This document shows, piece by piece, positions 50,521 through 61,800 of a stretch of DNA of 64,000 nucleotides. A model generated the notes under the pieces. The model worked only from the letters and a program-made list of their open reading frames with translations. It made no database searches and was not told the origin of the DNA. The DNA is from Tipula vernalis (lineage: Eukaryota; Arthropoda; Insecta; Diptera; Tipulidae): contig OY282558.1 of NCBI GenBank assembly GCA_958295665.1, positions 19,095,409 through 19,159,408 of the forward strand. Direction: 5' to 3'. Positions within the stretch are counted from its first letter, which is position 1. Every line of letters begins with the position of its first letter. Position numbers and translations under genes: made by a program.

Positions 50521-50925
50521 TTTTTTCCTCTTGTTGGTTTTCATCCGTAATATCTTGTACCATCTTCTGAGTGAATCGAATTTTATAGTCTCTGAAATGT
50601 ATTGGGTACACTTCTTGAACTTTTCCTATTATATGTTCTGATGTCTTCAATCCGTTAATCGTGAGTGGATTAAGGTAACGTTTAAAAAATGTATAATGTC
50701 TGAATTTGAAAAACTTGCTTGTGTAATAATGTGCCTGGAATATTTTGGAAAAGGGTTTATTATTTGGTATGAACTTCCCTCGCCTACGTTTAAAATTAGT
50801 TGATTGCGGAATACATTAACTGGAGTTTCGACTGTGAGGACCAGATCATCCGGAGAACTTTTGTCGCTATGTTGTGTGACTGACATTACGTTTATTCCGG
50901 AAGTGATTGGTGTTTTTCCCGGTTG

Positions 50926-51140
50926 TTATTTTAACTCATAATTGCACTCTTCCAGGATAGCTTTCCAACGTTTCATCTTGGAGTTGTTATTTTTATTGCT
51001 TAGGGCATATGTCAATGGTTGGTGGTCTGTGAAGATCTTCACTTTCTTTGATCCGTAAAGGAAATTTCTCAAAGATGTTAACGCCCAAATTATGGCGAGC
51101 ATTTCCTTTTCATTAGCCGCATAATTTTGTCGCATAACCG
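50926..51140 (-). pseudogene. Errantivirus RNase H, 5'-truncated
   Basis: Minus-strand NYAANEKEMLAIIWAL, FLYGSKKVKIFTDHQPLTYA and KMKRWKAILEECNYELK are the classic end of errantivirus RNase H. The similarity stops upstream of NYAANEKE, marking the truncation. A stop at 50926 follows. Confidence 0.85.
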
Positions 51141-51195
51141 CGAGTTGCAGGGACAGCAGAGACGCAACGATTTCAACCACAACGTCAAGAAACAC

Positions 51196-51809
51196 TACCT
51201 ACAGTTAGTACAAATTTGGGTGACCGCATGGGAACATGATGATGGAACAAAATCTCGCTCCCCTCACAATGGTAAAAATGGTGGAGGGAATAATAATAGT
51301 TGATTACAGGTTTTTCAGAAAGAAGAGTTTGCGGCACCAGGAAATTTGTGTTGTCATTGTGTCTTCTTACAGGTTGGAGCAGTATATGAACTTTAAATTG
51401 TATTTTTGTCTTGTGCTAAATAAATTACTAAAAATATATTACTAACAAATTTACTAACTATCAACTACTTAGGTGTCTGGAACCGGGTTAAGTCTTTGTT
51501 GCTAACATTCCTTTCCCATCCCCTCGATCTTGTTATATGTAAAAAGGTGTACGACGGCGGCCTGGCCAGGGGCGAATATCACAACTATTTAGACTTATGT
51601 GGTTATCGATGTGGCACCTTCCTTTACGGGGTGAAATATTGCTATGTTTGGCTTCATGAAAAGCTGAGTATGGATGGTACATATTTCCTTGGTAAGGGAG
51701 AGTTATGGTGTCGTGTTGCAACATGGGTATAGTGGTGTGGTATTCGCATTTATAATACGGGAGACTTGCTTAATGCTTGATCGTACATCGCAATCAATCA
51801 ATCAATCAA
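51196..51809 (+). mobile_element. Probable 3' end of a retroposon with (AATC)n tail
   Basis: This stretch is less AT-rich than the neighbours and ends in (CAAT)n repeats at 51790-51810, directly before the right 20-bp repeat. A simple-repeat tail followed by a target duplication is the signature of target-primed retroposition. No reverse transcriptase motif is seen in what remains. Confidence 0.4.
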
Positions 51810-51829
51810 TTTGGCTGGATGTAGATTGC
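51810..51829 (+). repeat. Right copy of 20-bp direct repeat
   Basis: Identical to 42230-42249; it directly follows the (AATC)n tail. Confidence 0.7.
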
Positions 51830-52399
51830 AGAATACAGATGGATATTTAACAAAAAAAAAAAAAAAAATTGAAAGAGGGCACTTGTTTTGTATTATTGAA
51901 GTGAAATTTTTTTAGGCAGAGTATGAATCGAAAAAAAAACAAAAGAATATTGAAACAAAATTCTGTGACGGTCGTGTAACATAAATTTATATTCGGAAAA
52001 CAATACAATAGCAAATTGTCCTACGAACAATCGAATCAATGCCTCCTAGATTTATATTGAGTGATATTCTGCCATGATAAGAAAAAAAGTCACATTTGCC
52101 TTTTTGTTAACTATTAAATAACGTGATTTTATGACGCAGAAAAATAGGTATTTGTTTGCAGAATCTAAATATGCCTAACGCATTTTTCGACTTTTGGCGT
52201 TTAGGACTTTTTTTCTTAGCACGGTAGTATTGGTTACAATATATACATTCATACATAAATGCAAAACAAGTTGCGTCACTAGGTAAATCTATGATAAAGT
52301 GAATTTCTATTGAAGAAAATGATCGTCTCAATCATAATTCACATTAAAATCTAAACTTAATACGATATAGATAATCTACGGTCACGGTTTCAAATTAAG

Positions 52400-52562
52400 G
52401 GGGCCTATTAGTGAATTCGATTGGAACATATTCGACTCATCGAAGTATAAGATTCTTAATTGATTTAAATAAGAAACAAATGAATCTGATTCCAATCAAG
52501 TAAGATCCCAATACTTCGAAGACTAAAATAAGTTCGAATCGAAGTCTCAAGTATTGGGGGCT
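52400..52562. mobile_element. MITE copy related to 62911-63048
   Basis: Begins GGGGCCTATTAGTGAATTCG and ends in an imperfect inverse of it (..GTATTGGGGGCTAG). Inner blocks such as GAAGTATAAGATTC and TTGATTTAAATAAGAAA are shared with the element at 62911-63048 in inverse orientation. Confidence 0.55.
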
Positions 52563-53177
52563 AGCAATGGCCCATATTGACCCTTGAATGTTGAGTGCGA
52601 TTTCAAAAAAATAATTTTGTGGAACTTTCGATGACTTTGTCATCATTGTTGGCAATGGCCCATATTGACCCTTGAGTTTTGAGTGCGATTTCAAAAAATA
52701 ATTTTGTAGAACTTTTATTAAACGAACGATTCGTGTGGATTAGGGTTATTGACCTAGGTAATTAAGGGGCCTATTCTATGGGCTAGCGAAACCTTTGCCA
52801 TCATTGTTGGCAATGGCCCATATTGATCCTTGGGTGTTGAGTGCGATTTAAAAAAAAAATTGTGTAGAACTTTCGATGAAATTGTTGGCAATGGCCCATA
52901 TTGACCCTTGAGTGTTGAGTGCGATTTCAAAAAAATAATTTTGTAGAACTTTTATTAAACGAACGATTCGTATGGATTAGGGTTATTGACCTAGGTAATT
53001 AAGGGGCCTATTCCATGTGCTAGCCAAACCATTGTCATCATTGTTGGCAATGGCCCATATTGACCGTTGAGTGTTGAGTGCGATTTCCAAAAATAATTTT
53101 GTAGTACTTTTATTAAACGAACGATTCGTATGGATTAGGGTTATTTAACTAGGTAATTAAGGGGACTATTCCAAGGG
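52563..53177 (+). repeat. Modular satellite, left block
   Basis: Repeats of a unit containing GGCAATGGCCCATATTGACC, TTGAGTGTTGAGTGCGATTT, AATTTTGTAGAACTTTTATT and AAACGAACGATTCGTATGG. The AACGAACGAT landmark recurs at 52721, 52958 and 53116 (spacings 237 and 158). The block ends at CCAAGGG, where the 4.26-kb insertion starts, and continues in the same phase at 57435. Confidence 0.9.
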
Positions 53178-54437
53178 TGTAACGCAGCACTGGTTACCAC
53201 TGTGTTACAAATTCAAAATATATGATTGAATCGATTTATTTAGTACTAATACAGATTACAAAGTGTGTATTATCATAACATTGGGATATATATCTGCTTA
53301 CTTTGTGTGTATGTTGCAAAATTTTGCTGTTAATTAATTTAGGTGGGACAGATTTTTTTTTTGGATTGGGGTTGAAAAGTAAATTGCAATGATATCGGTC
53401 GGTATTATTATTATTTTTTTTTTTTTGTGAAAGGATTCTAATGAAGTTAAAATTAAAAATTTATTAGTTAAATATTAAAATTTTAAAACATTAATCTTGT
53501 GTCGAAAAGATTAGTTTAATCTTAGTTTTTTTTTTTGTTTAAATCTATTTTTTTGAGTTGATATCTATTGGAAAAAAATTGGTGTATATCTTAAAAAAAT
53601 AACATTCTTTAGAACTATCGTGTAATAAACGGCATTTTTTTTTTGTTCGGTTATAACTGGCCAGAATGGTCATACCATTCTTTCTTGTGTTAATGTACAT
53701 ATATACAAAAATAAATTAAACTAAAAACTATATATAGTATATATATTTATGTGTAATTTTTAAGAAATACTTTGGTTTAGTGCAAACTTTTATATGATCT
53801 TTATATGTACATAATCATACTTAGGTATACTTAAGTTAAAGAAATTATAAATTAAAATAAACATGTGCTCCGAACATAGCCTCAAGAACGTTTCTTTTTT
53901 TTTTTTTTTGAGACAGCTATGATTACAAAAGGTCATAATATAATGTCAAGTCAAAATTTGATGTGAATGATCGTAAAGTGAATAATCATTAATCAATAAA
54001 AGTAATAATTCCGTATCGAACATTTTAATTAATATATAGTGTTATAATTAAAGTCTGTTACTTTGTTAAATATTGGTACCAAGTTATACACAGTTATTAC
54101 AATTAACAAGACGATACACAGCGAAGTTCAACAGTGAAAGTGATATGTTAAAATTTAAATAAAAATAAAAATACCGAACAATCCTAAATAAAACTAAATC
54201 TATAAAACAACGAAAAATCTATATACTATAAATATAATACCCTAAAACTTAATATAAACAAAAAAAAAAAAAAACATAAATGCACTAATAACACTACATA
54301 TAATAAACTATAAATCGCCGGTGTTAACGTGCAACATTGAATAGCTAAATTCAATATTTTCCGTGCAACATTTAAAATATAATGTGTAATTGATCCATTT
54401 TCGATATTCAACATGCAACATTGAAAATATGGATATA

Positions 54438-54718
54438 TAGGTTTTTCAAATTAAATGAAACCATTTCCAAATTGAACGAAACTTTTTACAAATTAACAGA
54501 AACCTTTTTCAAATAAAACGAAACCATTTCCAAATTGAATGAAACCTTTTTCAATTGGAATGAAACTTTTTTCAAATGAAATTAAACTTTTTCCAATTGG
54601 AATGGAACTATTTACAAATAGAATGCAACCTTTTATATAAATTTGATAGGCTTTGAGTTTAATACTGAGATTTATGAAGGATAATCTATAATAACTGTTT
54701 TCCATAATTAAAAATTCA
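54438..54718 (+). repeat. Left terminal inverted repeat of the Tc1-like element
   Basis: 281 bp; the outer part has about ten imperfect 21-bp subrepeats (GAAACC-N4-CAAATT form), two more than the right arm. Such repeated sites could bind the transposase N-terminal domain; that is inference. Confidence 0.85.
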
Positions 54719-54993
54719 TTTTACATATAGGCAACGTAGGTCGTAATAATGTAAGGCAACAAAAATAATGTAAGGCAACAACAATTTTTTTTTTTGTCCG
54801 TAACTGTAAATGCCGAAATTTGAAACCTAATTATTGCTATTGTCTAGGATCCGATTTGAATACGAAGTTAGTTTCTAATTACTGTTAAACTTGAGTGGGT
54901 TGTAATATTTTATACAATAAATTTCATTTCATTGTCTGAAGTCTATATAAGTGCATTGATATTAATTACGTAAAAATATTTTAATATTAAACA

Positions 54994-56180
54994 ATGATGA
55001 GTTCATCGGATTCAGGTAATAAACATGTATAAATATATATATAATATATATATAAATTTGACAACTTAACCATAACCGTTTCTCAATTAAGACGAAGAGG
55101 TCCAACCGATAAATCGTCGAACCGTAGTGTATCAGGGCGTTTCGCTGGATAAGAAAAAACTTCTTATTAAATTGTTTGAGGAAGGAGAGACGCTCAAAGA
55201 AGCAGCTAATGTCGCTGATATAAAATTAAACACAGCAAAAACTATAATTCGCCGCTATAACCAAAGCGACTGCAATCTAATACAAAAAAAGAGGGGAGAA
55301 AACCGGCCGTCTAAATTGACACCAGAAATTTTAAGTCAAATTGAGGAAGTGGTTGAATGTAATGCGGGGGCAGCATTGTCAATGATTCAGAACAAGCTTT
55401 TAGAAAAAAATGTTGTAATATGCAAATCAACTCTTCAGAACGGTCTTTGCAAGCTACGCATTACTTTAAAGCTTGCCAGCCTAGAGTTGGAGAATATGAA
55501 TTCGGAACGGACAATTGCCCTTCGGAAGGAATATGCAATTCAATTTTCAGGTAAATATGTGTTTTTTTTAATATCGTATAACAATATAGTAATATATATC
55601 TATAATTTCAGTATGGGCTCATCAGAATCATGATAAATTAATTTTTATCGATGAATCCGGCTTTAACCTCCATTTACGCCGAAGACACGCTCGTTCGAAG
55701 AGAAATACACCTGCTCGAATTATCCTTCCTACAATAAGAGGTCGAAATGTTACCTTGATAGCAGGGTTAACGGATCGGGGCATTATCCATTACAAAATAA
55801 TTTCAAACTCTACGTGTAATTCAAACAAATTTTGCGAATTCATTGAAGAACTCGTTGCAAAATTAGAGAGCACTGAGTATTATTTTGTAATGGATAATGC
55901 CCAAATCCACAAAACTGCGCAGGTCAAGAATATAATAGAAAACTCAGGAAATCATTTAAGGTTTCTACCACCGTACTCCCCCATGTTGAACCCAATTGAA
56001 CAAGCATTTTCAAAAATTAAATTAAATGCTAGAAATTTGTTGGGTTCAACAAGGGAACAGAATATGGTAGAAGTTATAAGGGACAGTGTAAATTCAATAA
56101 CATCTGCAGACTCTTCGAATTTCATAATGGATATGATGATGACACTCCCTGCTGCAGCGGCAGGCGAAATATTGCCGTAA
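54994..56180 (+). CDS. Tc1/IS630-type DD34E transposase, three exons
   Basis: Exons 54994-55015, 55092-55550 and 55612-56180 give 349 residues without a stop. The start is the first of two adjacent ATGs (MMSSSDSDEEVQPINRR..). The N-terminal third has helix-turn-helix features (DKKKLLIKLFEEGETLKEAA and KSTLQNGLCKLRITLKLAS). The catalytic triad is complete: Asp174 in LIFIDESGF, Asp255 in YFVMDNAQIHK and Glu290 in LPPYSPMLNPIEQ, with 34 residues between the last two (DD34E). Both introns are short (76 and 61 bp) with GT..AG borders that keep the frame. Introns are unusual in Tc1 transposases. It cuts and pastes the element at TA sites. Confidence 0.88.
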
Positions 56181-56293
56181 CTTTTTAGGGTTGACCTTCG
56201 ATTTTATTGAAATCTTATGTGAAATATATATATGTATATATATTTAATTTTGTGTTGAATTTATAATCGAATGCCAAATAAAAATGAATTTGT

Positions 56294-56532
56294 TGAATTT
56301 TTAATTATGGAAAACAGTTATTATAGATTATCCTTCATAAATCTCAGTATTTAACTCAAAGCCTATCAAATTTATATAAAAGGTTGCATTCTATTTGTAA
56401 ATAGTTTCATTCCAATTGAAAAAGGTTTCATTTAATTTGGAAATGGTTTCGTTTTATTTGAAAAAGGTTTCTGTTAATTTGTAAAAAGTTTCGTTCAATT
56501 TGGAAATGGTTTCATTTAATTTGAAAAACCTA
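56294..56532 (-). repeat. Right terminal inverted repeat of the Tc1-like element
   Basis: 239 bp, the reverse complement of the left arm minus one block of about 42 bp. The inner unique part (ending at the complement of CCATAATTAAAAATTCA) differs from the left arm at only a few positions. Confidence 0.85.
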
Positions 56533-56664
56533 TACATAACATAATGTTCAATGTGCTGATTCAACATGCAACATTCACCATATTAAACGCAACTTGGTCA
56601 AGATAAGATTTTATTTTCTATTTTATTATACATATACATTTATTATAATTCTTAATTTTTATTG

Positions 56665-56699
<35 letters not shown>

Positions 56700-57434
56700 C
56701 ATAATTATTATTATCATTAATTTTTTTTTCTTATGTAATTTTTGGTTATATTTTAGAATAGGTACATACTAAGTTTAGACTAGGATTAGAACAGGCTATT
56801 AGAATTAATTTGAAATTTGTATATAAGTACATACTCGTACGTCTTTAATTTTCTTGCCTTTTCTCAAATTTACATTTATAATTTTCAAATGTTGGATATT
56901 TATGAATGAAGCAATAATTAAATACACATAATAGTTTTTTTTGTGAAACTTGATACTACATTGAATTTCTTTGAATCATTCATTGAATAGATCCTTTTCT
57001 TTTTATTTACTTACAATTTTTTTTCTCTCTCTCTTTGCATACCTTTAATTTTATTTTCTGCTTCTCATTAATACTTACTGTTTTGCATTCTTGCTGTAAG
57101 CAATATACTGGATTATGTGTGTTTACTCTATGGTTGATGATGATGATGACTCCTAAATTTTTTTCTTCCATTCACTAATTTAATTATTATTTTTCTGTTG
57201 TGGTCAGAATTTCATGATCTTGCAATTAATTAAATTAACGGTCTAACAAGGACTGAGTTCATCCTTTGAAAATCTCACCCCTAAGCTCCTGAGCATTAGC
57301 CGCACTTAAATGACCGTACAAAGGCAATGAAACCAGTATTTATTTCTTTAACGAAGTGACTTTTTTTTTGTTCCATTTTTATTTGAAATCAAAAATTTGG
57401 ATAATATAGTTGAGTCATCTTTAACTTCGTTACA

Positions 57435-58806
57435 AGGGCTAGCCAAACCTTTGTCATCATTGTTGGCAATGGCCCATATTGACCGTTGAGTGTTGAGTGC
57501 GATTTCAAAAAAATCATTTTGTAGAATTTTCGATGAAATTGTTGGCAATGGCCTATACTGACCCTTGAGTGTTGAGTGCGATTTTAAAAAATAATTTTGT
57601 AGAACTTTTACTAAACGAACGATTCGTATAAATTAGGGTTATTTAACTAGATAATTAAGGGGCTTATTCCATGGGCTAGCCAAACCTTTGTCATCATTGT
57701 TGGCAATGGCCCATATTGACCGTTGAGTGTTAAGTGCGATTTCAAAAAAATAATTTGTAGAACTTTCGGTGACTTTGTCATCATTGTAGGCAATGGCCCA
57801 TATTGACCCTTGAGTGTTGAGTGCGATTTCAAAAAAATAATTTTGTAGAACTTTTATTAAACGAACGATTCGTATGGATTAGGGTTATTTAACTAGATAA
57901 TTAAGGGGCCTATTCCATGGGCTAGCCAAACGTTTGTCATCATTGTTGGCAATGTCCCATATTGACCCTTCAGTGTTAAGTGTGATTTCAAAAGAATAGT
58001 TTTGTAGAACTTTCGATGACTTTGTCGTCATTGTAGGCAATGGCCCATATTGAGCGTTGAGTGTTGAGTGCGATTTCAAGAAATAATTTTGTAGATTTTT
58101 CGATGAAATTGTTGGCAATGGGCCCTTATTGACCTTGAGTGGTGAGTGCGATTTCAAAAAATAATTTTGTAGAACTTTTATTAAACGGACGATTTGTATG
58201 GATTAGGGTTATTTAACTAGAAAATTAAGGGGCCTATTCCAAGGGCTAGCCAAACCTTTGTCATCATTGTTGGCAATGGCCCATATTGACCGTTGAGTAT
58301 TGAGTGCGATTTCAAAAAAATAATTTTGTAGAACTTTCGATGACCTTATCATCATTGTTGGCAATGGCCCATATTGACCCTTGAGTATTGAGTGCGATTT
58401 CAAAAAAGTAATTTTGTAGAACTTTCTATTACTTGAAATGCGGTTTCAAAAAATAATTTTGTAGAACTTTTATTAAACGAACGATTCGTATGGATTAGGG
58501 TTATTTAACTAGGTAATTAAGGGGCCTCTTCCATGGGCTAGCCAAACCTTTGTCATCATTGTTGGCAAAGACCCATATTGACCCTTGAGTGTTGAGTGCG
58601 ATTTCAAAAAATAATTTTGTAGAACTTTCGATGAAATTGTTGGCAAAGACCCATATTGACCTTTGAGTATTGAGTGCGATTTCAAAAAATAATTTTGTAG
58701 AACTTTTACTAAACGAACGATTCATATGGATTAAGGTTATTTAACTTGGTAATTAAGGGGCCTCTTCCAAGGGCTAGCCAAACCTTTGTCATCATTGTTG
58801 GCAATG
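57435..58806 (+). repeat. Modular satellite, right block
   Basis: Continuation of the left block in the same orientation. The landmark AACGAACGAT (or one-base variants) recurs at 57614, 57860, 58183, 58476 and 58712, with spacings 246, 323, 293 and 236. These fit a core of about 158 bp plus a variable number of roughly 80-bp inner modules (GTTGGCAATGGCCCATATTG to TAGAACTTTCGATG). The short Lys/Ser-rich ORFs on the minus strand are only satellite translation. Confidence 0.9.
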
Positions 58807-61800
58807 GGCGGGCTACTCGCTTTCGTGATCTTTATTTGAAAATTTTGGTGGCACACATAAACCCGATTATAAATAACATTTTTAAGTTTATCAGGCTTCA
58901 TTCGGTTTATATGAATGATATTGAAAATTTTGTCAAACTTTGTTTGGTTTTAAGGTTAAAGCTACGGTATTGATTTAATAAATATAATTGCTAAATTACA
59001 CTGAAACTTTATAACCCAATTTCGCCAAGATTGTGTAGTGACAGATTGAGAAAAGTTACTACCTAGTTTGTGTATATCACTACAAGACTCAATTGAAGTT
59101 TTCTTCAAATCTTGCAGCGATTAACTCTACACATTTTACATGCCAGTAGTAGTTTGTACAGTACACACAGCCAGTACACATTGTTTTTATTATATTCTTC
59201 TGTGCCGCAAATTTCAATTTTACTTAATGCTTAATCATTATAAATGCACTCTTTCTATAAATGACAACTAAATTGAAAAGTAATTTCGTGAGGAGACTTT
59301 TCGTTATCTGGCATGAAAAATCGAAAATTTAGTCAAAAAAAATTGACGAAATAATCGAGGCACACCGCATAAGTGCATGTCAGTATTAAGAACTAATACA
59401 GGTTAAGCCAGGCCACAGAAATTACAATGAATCGTACTGCAGCTTATACCGCAAATCTTACAGATATTGTTGAACCAATTTATCGTATAGTTTTGTTTAA
59501 CCCACACACCAATTAGCAATTATCTGATAGTAAAGTCTAGACTTACTTTTGGGTTTAATTCCCTTAATTTATGTACTTTTTAATATCTCGTAACTTGTGT
59601 TGGGTTTTTACTTATTGGAAGAGTCGTTGCGAGTCACATTTCACAGGCACTAATTTCTCCTAACTAAATCCATCAATCTTCTTTAAAGTGGCGTTTCGCC
59701 AAAAAGAACTCTTGCAGTAAGCATTCCAGCAATTGTTGCATAGATGAACGCAGACATTTAAATAAATCGTTTAATGCTATGCGAAATTTTATTGTAGATT
59801 ACACGGTCGTTGCATGCGTTCAGATGTTCGATTAAATAATCGATTCAAGCCAAATAGGTTAGATTTGTCCTCCAATAAATCATAACGACTGTGACCCATT
59901 TTAATCATTTGTATTTAATTAATATGTAAAATATGAGTATATCCTGTGATGTACGCAGATGAGACACTATGATGTTTGCTGATTTTGTTTTAGGCACCCT
60001 CAACAGCAATGACCTGTAAAAATCATATTATTATTAGTATGATTTAATACAAAAAATTAATTTTATTATAAATATAATCGAAAAGTTAGGCCAAAATATT
60101 TTTAATTCGGCGATTTTACTTCGCCGCCACTTTCGTTTTAGAAGTTTACGTTTGTTTTTCACTAAATATTGTCAGTAAAATATTAATCCTCAAGGCTCAA
60201 AAAAAGCAAATCCGACTAGAATTAATATCCTACTAAGCAAAAAAGCTCTATCCGAAAACTTTTTAATTCAGAAGCCGAACAGAATAAACTGTAATTAAAA
60301 ATTAATGGTGAAGTAAAAATTACGTAAACATAAAATAAATTTTTTATTTTATTTGTAAAACTTTTTGATTGTGGTTCGTACTCTGATACAGATTTTATAC
60401 AGCAGATAAAATACTGAAGAAACTAATGGTACAGTCGTTATTGTTTTTCCATCCCATTTATATAAATGTCTAATCGGAAAATCTATATTATATGGTAGAT
60501 ATACATACTTATTTTGGTACACATGTATGGTATATACTACATTTTGTGATTAATAGTTGTTATGCTGGAAAATTATTGCCCATCAAAAATTGTGTGTACG
60601 TAACATATTTTCATGTCTAAAATTATCTGTACATATTTTTATTTTCACTTAGTTTTCGAAAATAACAAATCGATATTATTGTATTTGAATATTTATTTAG
60701 CACGATTTATAAAATTTTAACATAAACACACGGTTATGATTTATTTGGATCGAACTAAACTAAAATTAATCTAATCCAGATTGGATTTTTCATTAATTGT
60801 TTTGAGTTAAACATAAAATGGGAGACCTTGAATTATGAAAATTTTACGGAAATATAACAGAATTTAAGTACAGCAATAATGCTATATAAAAACCACTCAA
60901 CGTAATTGTAAATTTTTACTGCCATAAGTATTTTATTATACTAAACCCTTAAAATGTGTATTCCCATAAAAAAGTAGACAATCTTAAAACCGATTTAATT
61001 CTGGAATTAGCGTGTACCACAGTTAATCAGTTTTTACCAATTTAAAATAGATTTGCATTGAGAGCTACCAAAACATCGACACCCCCAATTATTCGATTAT
61101 ATCATTTAATTAAAAATCGCAAATAATAATTATAAAATATGTGCCATAAAACCACATATCAACAATCGATTAAATAATAAAAATAAATTAAATATAACCA
61201 ACGAATAATAAAGCCGCACTCGATTTATTTTACAACATTTTAATGTTTAACCATCAATACAATACGAACCGAACCAACCACGTATTGTTGAAAATTAAAT
61301 TTTTATTTTTATTTTTTATTTTGTTTTTTGCAATAATCATATCATGTTTAATTAAATTCATAAAATTACATCAAAAAATACTAAACACGTAACGGGGGCC
61401 CACACATTGTTTTATACGGCACACATGCATTGCAGGCGGCAGAGAGAATCCACATTTTCCGAATATATCAATATTTATTGGTGTTATTACAATTTTCCGT
61501 CTCTTTAATATTTAGAAAACTATAAATTATTTATTACTACACATTCTCAAACTATTTTTATTTTTATTACCGGCAACACACAATAATAATGATAAGTGAT
61601 ATTGGTTTGATATCAAGGAGTGTTTAATTTATACAACCTACTTCTATACAAATTTAATCATCATTTTTAGTTATCTCATATAATCGTATGTAGTACATAT
61701 GTATATTCAGACGATTACTACTGTATCTGAGAGGAAAATTTTTTAATTAACATTTTAATTTATAATTTGGCCGTCAGACACAGATTATATGTATAATTTT

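Larger units (their letters stand above)
47747..51195 (-). mobile_element. Truncated errantivirus (insect endogenous retrovirus, 17.6/297-like)
   Basis: On the minus strand the order is RNase H, integrase, env, polypurine tract, 3' LTR, as in env-bearing insect errantiviruses. Gag, protease and reverse transcriptase are missing: the match starts abruptly within RNase H near 51140. Every coding part has stops or frameshifts, so the copy cannot encode working proteins. It lies inside the nest bounded by 20-bp repeats. Confidence 0.88.
54438..56532 (+). mobile_element. Tc1-like transposon with long terminal inverted repeats, apparently intact
   Basis: A 2.1-kb element flanked by TA on both sides. 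The terminal inverted repeats start TAGGTTTTTCAAATTAAATG and run 281 bp on the left (54438-54718) and 239 bp on the right (56294-56532). They are nearly identical except for one extra block of about 42 bp on the left. Each consists of a row of about 21-bp subrepeats like GAAACCTTTTTCAAATTGAAT, then a unique inner part. The element encodes one spliced transposase with no stop or frameshift. Arms this alike suggest a recent insertion. Confidence 0.88.
53178..57434. mobile_element. 4.26-kb insertion splitting the satellite, ends TGTAACG..CGTTACA
   Basis: The left end reads TGTAACGCAG and the right end CTTCGTTACA, a 10-bp inverted match with one mismatch. AGGG stands on both sides (53174-53177, 57435-57438). 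Removing the insertion with one AGGG restores the satellite phrase CCAAGGGCTAGCCAAACC. Apart from the nested Tc1-like element the 2.1 kb of AT-rich DNA has no coding frame. TG..CA ends with a 4-bp duplication fit a Ginger-type DNA transposon or a decayed LTR element, but no long terminal direct repeat is seen. Confidence 0.7.

Noticed and set aside
51496..51732. 78-codon plus and 63-codon minus frames
   Set aside because: No recognisable domain; the region is better explained as the 3' end of a retroposon.
57348..58725. A series of 60-90-codon minus-strand frames with shared Ser/Leu/Lys phrases
   Set aside because: They are translations of the satellite units, not a gene family.
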